NCBI GenBank assembly: GCA_949316235.1
Contig: OX438742.1
Span: 13,329,315 to 13,393,314, forward strand
From: Oegoconia quadripuncta
Taxonomy: Eukaryota > Arthropoda > Insecta > Lepidoptera > Autostichidae
Length of the DNA stretch: 64,000 nt
Reading direction: 5' to 3'
Shown: positions 45,000-55,439 of the stretch, in pieces
Layout of the letters: each line of letters opens with the position of its first letter
How positions within the stretch are numbered: the stretch's first letter is position 1
Notes under the pieces: model-generated
Seen by the model: the letters and a program-made list of their open reading frames with translations, nothing else
The model's database searches: none
What the model was told of the DNA's origin: nothing
Translations under genes and position numbers: made by a program

Positions 45000-45514
45000 T
45001 AGATATTAGTTAGATTGGTATTTACCTACGAAATTGACGTTTCTACAAACTGTCCACTTTGATAGCGGTTGGCTAACTTTTGTTTATTGAAATTCTAAAT
45101 TCAAATGCTTTTTACTATAAAGGCATGATACTCATATTATTGTTTCAAAATCAGTTGGTTATTCGTTATTCGTCGTTTCATTATAGCGCATTTATTTCCA
45201 TGAATTTAATCGTGGTTACAAGTTGAAAATTCACATTATTTTATGATACGAGTGCCGTTAGTAACGTGACGCGATGTAGAGGGGAAGGAACATAAATGAA
45301 GAGAACAGGCTAAAAAAACACTGAAGTGAACGTGTTCCACCTTTTTAGTTTGATTTTGAAATTTTGTCCTCAACAATGCGCCTCGTGATAAATTGGCGAC
45401 TAAAGACGAAGATGAGGAATGGAAAATGCCTAGTTATAAAAAAATGACCCATTTTAACTTTCAACGTGACAAAATAATACCAAGTTATTTAATTAAATAC
45501 GGCAAATTAATCCA

Positions 45515-45960
45515 ACACATTTGGGGGACTGGCTATCTTATCTCTGACAACCGCAACACAACAATGCTATTAACATTGTTGTGTTCAACCGGTTGTCAGA
45601 GATAAGATATTAATGCTATTAACATTGTTATCTTACCGGAACCCAACAATGCTATTAACATTGTTGCTTGGCAGCAGATTTAGATAAGATCAAGAGCAGA
45701 GTGAATAGGCATTTACTGGGATCGCGTGCTCCATCTTCGACTACATCGTCACTTTCCATCAGGTGAGATTGTGGTCAAACGCGAATCCAGTCAACAAAAA
45801 AATAAAAAAAAAGGTGGTGGTGGTAGCTAGCCAGGCGGACATTTAAAATGCCCTACCACCAACCAAACCGAGTACTTAAACATGTACCCCGCTGGGGATC
45901 GAACCCGCGACCTCCGAATCGTAAACCCAACGTTGTTTACATTGAGCCACAGAGGCGGTT
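45515..45960 (-). repeat. tRNA-derived SINE interrupted by a LINE 3' end
   Basis: The head lies at 45957-45890 on the minus strand: cgcctctgtggctcaatgta (A box) and ggtcgcgggttcgatcccc (B box). The body runs through gccctaccaccaaccaaac... and resumes at 45686-45515. The interior includes a hairpin with 16-bp perfect arms (cttatctctgacaacc / ggttgtcagagataag, 45537-45607). The body is split after agataagat by the insertion at 45697-45797. Confidence 0.75.
45697..45812 (+). repeat. LINE 3'-end fragment inserted in a SINE
   Basis: gtgaataggcatttactggg, catcgtcactttccatcagg, tgagattgtggtcaaacgcg and then an A-rich tail of about 20 bases. Same unit as 41898-41999. Its borders cut the SINE body, so it is the younger insertion. 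Confidence 0.65.
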
Positions 45961-48479
45961 TAAAGACATGACATAATAAACATGACTACCGTAAGGAAAC
46001 ATCGATGTGGTTGGATAAATGGACTTCAGCTAATAATGCTCTAAATGAAAGTTCACACAAAAAGCTTATGGTGACGATATCACGTAGCCATAGCGTCAAC
46101 ACTATTCAGTATAGCTACATGCTGGCTCAACTGTAACTACTGACTTATATTGTTGCGAATTGTAGAATAAAAACTGAGAAGTTCGCAGTAAAACAACCGA
46201 ATATCAGTCGCTCATCCCCACTAACAATTTCACCAAAAATGTCTCCCACAGGACTTTTACAGCAAATGTGAAACGATTTCGTTTAGTTCAATATTATAAG
46301 ATGGTAATTTCACAGAAGCACCTAATATTAACCAACGTAGGTACTTCTAATAAATATGGAATTTAAGATTTTAGAAATATAACTTTGAGAATACGAAACA
46401 ATCATATTGGTGATAACCGGTTGAGTTGTTGACCACACGCATTTTAATATTTCATTTTAATATTTAATTTTATTATTTTATTTCTGTTAAAGTGTTGTAT
46501 ATACAGTCATACGTATGGGGCTGGCATGGTCTACTTAATTTTATTTAAAACAAAAACGTTTTTACGTTAAGCGTCATTCGGCATTTTATATAACCACCCT
46601 CGACACTGTCGCTGCTTTCGAAACTTAAACGGTGAAATTCCTCTCGATAGAAAATTGCAAAGGTTTCTTCAAAAACACATTTTAAATTAAAAGTCACATT
46701 AATTTACACTTCAATTGCTTCCTTTGATAAAGTTTGGCAAAAGTTGTTTGACGGATTGCTTAAAACTTCGCAGTTTCTTTTTTATTACACAACATTTGGT
46801 TTCCTTGAAAATTTTATTTTTTAACACATTTTCCCCTTGCGTGTGGTTCACGTGGCATGCTTGATTTCAACATTATCGAGATATATTTCGTAAGGCTTTA
46901 GAATAACTTTGCGAGAAGTTGCTCATTTAGGTACTGTATTAAGTTGTTTACTATGGCGTTCAATTGAACCTATTCTGCTAATAATCAAAATAATAAAGAT
47001 ACGATTTCTAGTAAATGAATGTAGGTAATAAAAACTCAAACAATTGTAAAATTATTTGAAAAGTTTCTGGAATTTCAGTTAGTAGTGTGATGAATATAAC
47101 TCGATAGGTGGAGGAGACTTAAATCAACTTAAACCAATTAATGAAATTGATGCATTCCGCCGAACGATTAATAACTTCTAAATACAAATAACGAAGTCTT
47201 ACTTCTAATATCAAGAACACAAGAAAAGTTGAAGACAGACATTCATGACGATAAGATCACTAGTTAATTGTATTCTAATTCTCGGAACAAGACTTGGTAA
47301 ATTGCGAAATGTGAAATATTTCCCGAACACATTAAAACTAAAAATAAATGATACAACAACGTAGTTATAATGTACTATTCATATTTGGAGAATAATCAAC
47401 TATAAAAATCTTGACAAAAGAATGAAATTTTCAATTAACTGTACCTTACTGTAAAATAGAACAAACCCGACTTTTCCCTTGGGTAGGTATCGTAAAAGGC
47501 AAGTTTTTACGACACTTTCCATTAAAAATATCCATAGACTTGCACGTTTTAACTGCTATAGACTCTCACTCCCTGTCTAGTGTGCAATTCTGTATAAGGT
47601 GAAACGTGAATATTGTTTCAAGTACCTGTTACACTTTTAACGTTTGTAACATTTAAACGCTTGTTTAAGATTTCTCTGACCACCCCGTTTTGAAAAAAGG
47701 TCCAGAATTTATATGTATGTATCAGAAACATTCAAAAAACTGCAGTTCCTAAGTCATTTTCCTTTATCACTTTGTATCCCAAGAAATAAAAAAATATTTA
47801 AATATGAGTTTTATTTAAAATTGTATCTGCTTATTCCGTGTATCCTGTATATTCAATAATAATACTTCCAATGATCTATTTGCTATCAAATAACCTAACT
47901 CGTAGATATGCATGGATCAGAGTGGGTTAGTCTGACTATAAGAAAGCATACACTTTACTCCACGACATTCCTTCTGTGTGAAAGAAATTTTGCTATTAAA
48001 TACCTAACCACCGCGTCCTACCAAAGGGTGATACATCACAAGAAGAGGGTGAAGACAATATAGTAATATTTCTAGTGTATAGTTGTTTGATTTGAACACA
48101 AACATTAAGAATAGCTTTAAATTATTATTGCTGTTATCCATATGTATCTATCTCTATAATTAGTATTCCCCAATAACGAGTTAACTATTTTCAAGTCCAC
48201 TTCAAGTAGCCCCTATACTAAAAGAACATGTACAACTAACCCTAAACAAAACAATAGTTCTAAAATAATCTTAAAGATTGCAATCGTTTCAACATAAAAG
48301 GTCGTGGTCGTAAACTGCTTTGTAATGCTTAGTTCAATGACTACCACGCGAATGGTTACCTATGTCAGTGTGTCCGCTACTTGGATTATGTTCGAAGATT
48401 CACAATATCGTTATGTTATATCAGTTGTCAAAAATTTGTTCTAGTAGCTATATGCGAGAGTATTTAACGAAACTATGGT
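45961..48479. other. Non-coding stretch, nothing recognised
   Basis: 2.5 kb of AT-rich sequence without frames over about 60 codons that look real and without repeats that I can match in the window. Confidence 0.4.
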
Positions 48480-48625
48480 ATTTTATTCCGCATTGGGATC
48501 AACCCAACTCGAAATTGGCCACCCCAACCCGGATTGGGCCAGCGTGGTGGACTATGGCCCATACTCGCTCATTATACGAGGGAAGGGATAAAGATACCTG
48601 CAGTGGGATGTTCACTGGCTGAGAT
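48480..48625 (+). repeat. Retroposon 3'-end fragment
   Basis: attgggccagcgtggtggac, tatggcccatactcgctcat and cctgcagtgggatgttcact: the ggccagcgtggtggactatggcc...cagtggga order is a common lepidopteran LINE/SINE end. A related version occurs at 35405-35480. Confidence 0.55.
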
Positions 48626-48879
48626 GAGATGGTATTTTACTCATTACTTGACATTACTTCGATATTATATATAATGCTTACAGAGAGTAAAGTTGTTGCC
48701 GAATACAAGTATTATTATTGTGTCTGAAATATTTATTTATTCATTATTAATACAAATTTCTCATAATGGTTATAGAATCTCGATAATAGGCATATCGTGG
48801 GTCTAACTCTTAGCTGCTCTAAGCAGGAAACTATCTAAAAAGTATTGGTTTCGATAACACATAATTCAATTCAATTGGG

Positions 48880-49400
48880 TTTATCTGGGGGCACGGCAGT
48901 GCCCCCGCCATGTCGAGCGCGAAGCAAACACTGCCGTACCATCCTTTACTGGAACCATTTCGCCGCATTTTCAGGCCCCTATTTTAGAACCTCTGGATAA
49001 GACTAGAACGCAGAAATTTTCGTCATCCAGTAAGCTATAATCACATACTTAAAATCCAAAATTTCAAGTCTGTAGGTCATTTAGTTCCGAAGTTAAGCGA
49101 AAGCAAAGTTTCGCATTTATGACACTCACTCACTCACTCACTCACTCATGATCATCAAAATAGAACTAGTACTTCCCATAAACTCAGAGAGCTGAAATTT
49201 GGTACAGAGTTATGGTTCAATGGCCACATAAAGGGAAAACTATAAAAACTAGGATAATCGAAGATCTGGAGTACCTGGTGACCCTGATTAGGAAACACAA
49301 GAGCCCAACCAAACTATTAGAGATCGACATATACCGCCTTTACAAAAAATATTCAACTTGGTGGGCCGCTTCATTTGATGTCAAAAATCGAAGGTCTGAA
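48880..49400 (+). repeat. Interspersed repeat with GC-rich hairpin and (ACTC)n
   Basis: Begins near ctgggggcacggcagtgcccc (gggcac/gtgccc self-complementary) followed by gccatgtcgagcgcgaagc, includes gtaggtcatttagttccga, tttcgcatttatgacactc, an (ACTC) run at 49125-49147, and catcaaaatagaactagtac. The pattern is familiar from lepidopteran genomes, but I cannot name the family. Confidence 0.45.
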
Positions 49401-49401
49401 G

Positions 49402-49980
49402 TATCTGATGAATAACCCTCAGCTAGTCTCAGCTGTATTAGAGATATGGTAATGCTCCCTTCTACTATTGGTACATAGAAAAATCGACTGTCATTGCAAA
49501 AATCCAGCGTAGTGGGACACATCTTCTAATTTAATCTAGCCTATAGCATCCCACTGCTGGGCGCATGCTTCCCCTTCTGCTTATAATACGCATATAAATA
49601 AAATTAAAGGAAAACTCAGGATAAGACTACACTGGCTTTTATACTTATACTTACAAGTTTACAAGAAGAAATAGTCGAACGATTAACTTTATATCTGACG
49701 AAGAACCCTCAGCTGGTCCCAGCTGTATTAGAGATATGGTAATGCCCCCTTCTACTATTGGTACATAAAAAAATCGACTGTCCAGCGTAGTGGGACACAT
49801 CTTCTAATTTAATCTAGCCTATAGCGTCCCACTGCTGGGCGAATGCCTCCCTTTCTGCTTTTAATACGAATATAAATAAAATTAAAGGAAAACTCTGGAT
49901 AAGACTAGACTGGCTTTTATACTTATACTTACTTATACTTATTACAAGTTTACAAGAAGAAATAGTCAAACGATTAATTT
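49402..49980 (+). repeat. 290-bp direct tandem duplication
   Basis: The segment from tatctgatgaataaccctca (49402) recurs from tatctgacgaagaaccctca (49692). Both contain gttagtgggacacatcttct-like text, the SINE-tail remnant cccactgctgggcg, and ggcttttatacttatactta. The copies differ by scattered substitutions, a short deletion in copy 2 (after aaatcgactgtc) and a short insertion. Not coding. Confidence 0.85.
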
Positions 49981-50599
49981 TATTCTACTCGAACATTACA
50001 CAAATTAAATAAACAAACGAAAATTTGGTCAAAATATAATGCATTGGCTAAGAGTGGCGGTGATACCCGCACGCGTCGCTAGATGGCGTTGACTGTATTT
50101 TAAAACGCGCTTACGTTTTGTTTTTCCGATAACCTTATATGGCAAAGTGGCAACAGGCCGCGTTACAGTCGTTTACGACATTCTTCTATTGCGCTTGAAA
50201 ATGTTTGCTAGGGATTAGGAGGGATTATTTGCATTTCGTTGATTTCGCTGATTATTTCGTGAGGTTTGCTAAGGTTAATTGGCAGGTTGTTATTATATTA
50301 ATTCAAAGATTTAAACAGGTTAGAAATTATATGGTTGTGACGGATTACTGATTATTACTTAATTATCAGAATTAAAAGAAGTTTCAATTGAATACTTTAT
50401 TTAATTGTTAATTATTTAGTACCTACTTTTAGTTTTCTATGTTTAATTTACAGTTAGGCAGTACTTCGAATCGCGTTCGTGTTTATAAGTACTTTTCTAG
50501 TATTCTAGTTTAGTTTATTTAGTTAGATATGCGCACATACACGTACACATTAGTTAGCGAAAGCTGGTATCCAGCTTTCGATCCCAAGACACTTTCGTA

Positions 50600-50714
50600 G
50601 GGCTAACATGCGCACATAACACACACACATACACGCACGCGCACACGCACACACTCACACGAACACGCACACGCGCACACGCACGCACACGCACACACAC
50701 GCACACACACACGC

Positions 50715-50781
<67 letters not shown>
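50600..50781. repeat. (CA)n microsatellite
   Basis: An interrupted acgc/acac tract passes into a pure (AC)n run of about 50 bases ending near 50781. The minus-strand Cys-Val frame is an artefact. Confidence 0.95.
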
Positions 50782-50784
<3 letters not shown>

Positions 50785-50940
50785 CTTATATTTTAATTGT
50801 AAAAATTGTGTTTTACTTTCCTATGTTGCTGTAACTTGTACTTGTAACGAAGAGCGGGGACTCCTGGTACAGGTATTTATTTACTTAATAGGGGTCCTCA
50901 ACAACTAATTACTGTCTTGAATTATTGTTACGCAATAAAT

Positions 50941-51105
50941 CATTTTCATTTCATTTCATTTTCATTTTCATTTTCATTTTCATTTTCATTTTCATTTTCA
51001 TTTTCATTTTCATTTTCATTTTCATTTTCATTTTCATTTTCATTTTCATTTTCATTTTCATTTTCATTTCATTTTCATTTCATTTCATTTTCATTTCATT
51101 TCAGA
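50941..51105. repeat. (CATTTT)n minisatellite
   Basis: About 20 hexamer units of cattttc phase, mostly perfect, with cattt pentamer units at both edges. The two Phe/Ser and Phe/Ile frames over it are artefacts. Confidence 0.95.
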
Positions 51106-51434
51106 TATTACTTCGTTTCGTTTAAAAATATCATTAATTTAGCTGTATTTCAGTACTAGGTAGGTAGTACCTTTGGTAGAAAGTTCATTGATAATTAATT
51201 ATATTGACACTTGTCTAATAATTAAGAAGTACACTTTTTGCTTATAGTTTGTATAGATTGAGTAGGCAGAGTAATATTTTCTTTAAGTTTTTTTTATTAA
51301 GACAAAAGAAGTCTTAAAGATATAAGTAGGTTTTAGTCTAAATATTATCGGTATTTCTGATTTGTTGTCCATATACTAAAGGTCGTTGAGTTTAATTGTG
51401 TTTGATTTCGCAAGATAATAATTATCGTAAAAAA

Positions 51435-51462
51435 TGTCGATAATATTTTAATATTATCGACA
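51435..51462. repeat. Perfect 13-bp-arm palindrome
   Basis: tgtcgataatatt / aatattatcgaca with a 2-base spacer (tt). Confidence 0.9.
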
Positions 51463-51476
51463 TTACTACTTCTACT

Positions 51477-51546
51477 ACTACTTGGTAGCCACTAAGTTCA
51501 TCGTCGTCTTTTAAGACGACGATGAACTTAGTGGCTACCAAGTAGT
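51477..51546. repeat. Perfect 34-bp-arm palindrome
   Basis: Arm 51477-51510 (actacttggtagccactaag onward to gtcgtctt) is the exact reverse complement of 51513-51546, with a 2-base spacer. It lies 15 bases from the previous palindrome. Confidence 0.95.
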
Positions 51547-51672
51547 TGGTATGCTCTTCTTCCATTCAATATCTTTCTTGGTGTATGGTAGAACTGACTC
51601 AACTTGCAGTATCAAGTATATTCGTAAGTAGGGCATATATATAATATGCCCACGTTTCTACAAAAAGAAGTG

Positions 51673-52303
51673 AAATCCCACCAAAAACATTCTGTAAAAA
51701 ACTAGCCAAGTCTCGATGGAGCTGCTTGATTATCTCTAAAAAGTAATGAAATCTATACAAAGTCGTGCCAAGTGTAAGGTTCCTTACTGCGATTTCTTTA
51801 TTATTATAGTTAATGTTGTGTGACTTGGCCGTTGAAGGGTACACAGGGGTACAAAACCAGGTGCTCCATGACACCATTGCACCAATCTGTCGCCAGAACC
51901 GCTACGCATTGACGATGGAAAATTGCCACTTGGAAAACGTTGATTCAATAACCAGTCAATTGTAGGCTTGATAAAGCCACTAACGTATAAAGAATGTTAT
52001 GTAAACGCCACACAGATTATTCGCTAATAGTTTGCCGTTGAACATTCTTATAACATAATTAATAACATTAATAACGGTTCTGGCGACAGATTGGTGCAAT
52101 GGTGTCATGGAGCACCTGGTTTTGTACCCCTGTGTACCCTTCAACGGCCAAGTCACACAACATTAACTATAATAATAAAGAAATCGCAGTAAGGAACCTT
52201 ACACTTGGCACGACTTTGTATAGATTTCATTACTTTTTAGAGATAATCAAGCAGCTCCATCGAGACTTGGCTAGTTTTTTACAGAATGTTTTTGGTGGGA
52301 TTT
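51673..52303. repeat. Inverted repeat with two perfect 229-bp arms
   Basis: Arm 51673-51901 is the exact reverse complement of 52075-52303 over all 229 bases checked; the spacer is 173 bp (51902-52074). The arms start aaatcccaccaaaaacattc and end cgccagaaccg. The same 68-codon frame is therefore read on both strands and is not a gene. No target duplication or transposase is visible. It could be a fold-back element, a hairpin RNA source, or an assembly artefact. Confidence 0.95.
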
Positions 52304-52801
52304 AACTTACAAAATACCTAAAATCTGTGTTTAAAGTGTTCGTTACGAGTGGGTTTGAAGAATTACCTGATATTATTTCATTTATCGATTTGTAAAAAAA
52401 AATATTACTTGTAGTAAACCAATATTCTGTAAGGCAGAAACGTAATGGTTAAAGTTATCGAAGATAGATAAGTAAATTAAAATTATTACTACCTATATAT
52501 ATATATATATCTTTTTTCAATACTGTACTGTAATATAACTAACTACTATATCATTTTGAAAATAATATATAAACAATCCTCCGAACGAGTCCTGCGTCAA
52601 ATTGATTTCTTCATTAGGCGTTGAGAAACAGTAGAATACTATAGGCAGTAATATAACCACCGGCTTGCTTGGAAAAACGAATATGCCAATATGACGGATT
52701 GCTATTGTAGACGATATGTCCATAGGGGATATCCCCTAAATCAACTGCTAAGTGATTTTTAGGTTTATTGGTAACTCTTATAACAGTAGTCTTCAACTTA
52801 C

Positions 52802-52931
52802 GATGAATATAAGTGGTTGTTGGAGTTCCTCTTGCGGATGGCATGCCGAGAATCGCCGCGCGCAGCCGCGATGATGTAAGCCCACATGGTTGTCGTTGAT
52901 TGGCAGACTCCTCACCATTAGCAAACACCGA
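52802..52931 (-). CDS. Candidate upstream exon, possibly N-terminal to the channel
   Basis: 130 bp, open in the frame that starts SVFANGEESANQRQPCGL and continues SRLRAAILGMPSARGTPTTT. The acceptor is ttttgttctag/TCGGTG and the donor CATTCATC/gtaagt, a perfect donor consensus. Composition is GC-richer than the flanks and the peptide looks like a basic, Ser/Thr/Pro-rich N-terminal region. In this frame it ends in phase 1, while the 42591 exon needs phase 2, so the two do not join directly. A second frame (MVRSLPINDN...) is also open across the exon and ends in phase 0. It may belong to the channel through an unseen small exon, to another gene, or be chance. Confidence 0.4.
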
Positions 52932-53289
52932 CTAGAACAAAATTTTTGAATTAGATGAAACGCGTTCTTAGGGTGTATAAAATCAAATATGTAGTAGGTA
53001 CAGTCAGTACAAATATACATAGTCGGAAATTATTTCAGTCTTCTAATATAATAGTTAGAATATAATAATTATAATAGTAAGAAGCTATCTCAGCCTTCTA
53101 ACCCCGTAAATACCAAAAATCTTATAAAATCTAGGTTTTTTTGGAAATCACATCAATCACAATCAATCAATGAAATCACATCGACGATATTTGCTTGACC
53201 AAAGAATTTACAGTCAAAGACAAAATTTGCAAAAAAATTTTTTTTTTTATTACTGCATTAGTAAAATCGCATTTTCATAAATCGACACA

Positions 53290-53485
53290 CTGCATAACGA
53301 GTTAGCGCTTGACCTGAAATAAGCCTGATGTTAAGTGATGAATGAGGACGAAGATTGGAGCGTGCTCACCCGGAACCCTTAACTTATATGAAGGACTGGC
53401 TTTATTATCTTAAACTACCGGATCATGCTATAAACATTGCGGATAACGTGCTGGCAGCTGACCAGGTGGACATATAAAATATCCC
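53290..53485 (-). repeat. Interspersed SINE-related repeat, diverged
   Basis: gagttagcgcttgacctgaa, ctgatgttaagtgatgaatg, ggagcgtgctcacccggaac, aaggactggctttattatct and gctggcagctgaccaggtgg follow the same order as the bodies at 43.4 and 45.5 kb. Shorter pieces occur at 37.7, 60.8 and 62.1 kb. Confidence 0.55.
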
Positions 53486-53594
53486 CTGTAACGGTGTCAC
53501 CTCCATTGATCTTATGCTGCCTTTTTTCTTCGCTCGCCTCCTTTCAATTCCTTTTTTTTTCATAATCATTTCAAATGGATTTTGATTCAAATTC

Positions 53595-53855
53595 TTGTTA
53601 TTCTTTTCTCAGTCTTTTTTCAATATTTATACGCTTCTCTTTGATAATAAATCTGATAACGATAGACCTTACTTGAAAATTAATGTAAATAACCTCACGT
53701 TAAACGGTCTTCATGATAGTGGTAGCGCTATTACCATTCTTGAAAATAATTCTCATAAAAGCCTTCTACAACACGGTTTTGTCTTACAGATTGACCAGAT
53801 TATCCGTCATTGTTTAGTACTCGATTTGGTTGGTGGTAGTTGTGTAAGCTTATGA
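53595..53855 (+). pseudogene. Gypsy aspartic protease remnant (second locus)
   Basis: The frame holds [39 protein letters not shown], the retropepsin DSG loop with the preceding strand. It is closer to an intact protease start than the copy at 31.6 kb and shares DSGSAITIL and SHK-LL with it. RT and RNase H do not follow. Confidence 0.7.
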
Positions 53856-55439
53856 TTTATTTTATTAGTTATTGTATTGGTTAAATAATGAAAAGATTTT
53901 TTACTCCTTTTGCATTCTTTATGTCGGTGACATCGTTTTATAATTTACTATCTGTGGTCTCTCTCTTTTCCGATGTCAGTGTGTCGATCGATCTTGGTAA
54001 ATAAAATTTATATACTCAACTCTTAAACATGATGCCGAATAGTAAAAGAATTCAGTTAATCGCGTTATTCTTCAAAAATCTCTCGATATTGTGCTATTTT
54101 TGTGATCATTTTAATTCAAGCAATTTTTTCTCACGAATACCTACGCCATTGTTTATTGGTTTTCAAATAGGTTCAATGAAACGGTATGGGTTTCAGCACA
54201 TTATCCTGGACTTTGACAGTCCAGTCTGTCATGGAACTAAATAAGGTTTCGAATCATTCACTGATAATTATAAAGAAATGAAACAGACAATTATTTGTAT
54301 TTAGTTTAATCAGCTATATCGATCTACTATATGCTCAAGAATCCTCCTCAGGCCTCCGCAGGCTATTCGATCAGCGATTTATATACTGATGCAAATGAAA
54401 TTATAATAATGACAGAACAGGACTAGAAGAAGGTGGTCTTGGCCAAAGTCCAATGCAAAACTACTATCACACGATTGGAAAAGTACTTTGCAGATCCAGA
54501 AGCCGGGGCGTCTAAGGGAGAACTCTTATGTGTAGTTTGCAGACAATTGTTTGCGCTCCGTAGTCCCTACCAGTGTATAAGCGTAAGGAGCGTTTTCTGC
54601 GCTGGTAGCCTGTAACGTTGTGGACAGAAGAATTTAGAAGAAGGAACATATTTTTATTATATAATAAATCGAGAGATCCACATTGATACAATAAAACCGG
54701 GAAGGAAGCATGATGTCGAATAAGAATATATAGGAAATAAAATTATTACGACGGATATTCATTTCTTTACTAAAGAAAGCTACGTCTCTATCAATTGGAG
54801 ACCCATAGACGGTAGAAGTGAACCGTTACATGGTGGAGTGCGTCAATCGCTCATAGACAAAACTAAGTAGTACATATTATTTTTTAGAAAAAATTTCAAG
54901 TATGGAGAAATTCAATGGATATAATATGGATTAAACGATTTTGTTGTGCAGTTCAACGCTATTGCATCATTACGCAAAGTATGTGATGAGCACACCAGTT
55001 TTGAAAAGTATGCCCGCCACGAAAGTACGTCCTTTGCTTAACAGATGAAAATAAAGAAAGTTGTTACTGTGAATTCAACCGACCCTTGGGATCACTTACC
55101 TACTTACTTTCACTTTTCCCTTTTAGGGTTCTATATATTGATTTTTCACCTAACAATAATCGAATGAAGAGAAAAAAAAGATAAAAGAGTGAGATAATGT
55201 CGTGTCATATAAAGATATGAAAGAGAGGGCAGAAAAAAGAAAGGAATGGTGGTTACTCCAACGACACGAGCGTAACTCTTAAATTAGAAGAAAAATAATA
55301 GAATATCAATCACAGCACGAATTAAAGAAAACTGTTTGAATAATAATCCCTCCTCCTATAATTGACAAAATTATTAGCCGTTACAAAAAATAGATGATTT
55401 TCAATATATAGAAAGTAAGCTTAGTTGATATCAAAGGTG
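53856..55439. other. Decayed sequence, possibly retroelement, not assigned
   Basis: 54421-54615 has KVQCKTTITRLEKYFADPEA, a pattern reminiscent of the start of Pao/gypsy gag, and 54920-55045 has DFVVQFNAIASLRKVCDEHT followed by SFEKYARHES. Neither is enough to name a family. Confidence 0.3.

Noticed and set aside
50554..51159. Open frames rich in Cys/Val, Phe/Ser and Phe/Ile
   Set aside because: They are translations of the (CA)n and (CATTTT)n arrays.
51599..52305. Two identical protein-coding genes on opposite strands
   Set aside because: They are the same frame read from the two arms of a perfect inverted repeat, with no homology or splice signals.
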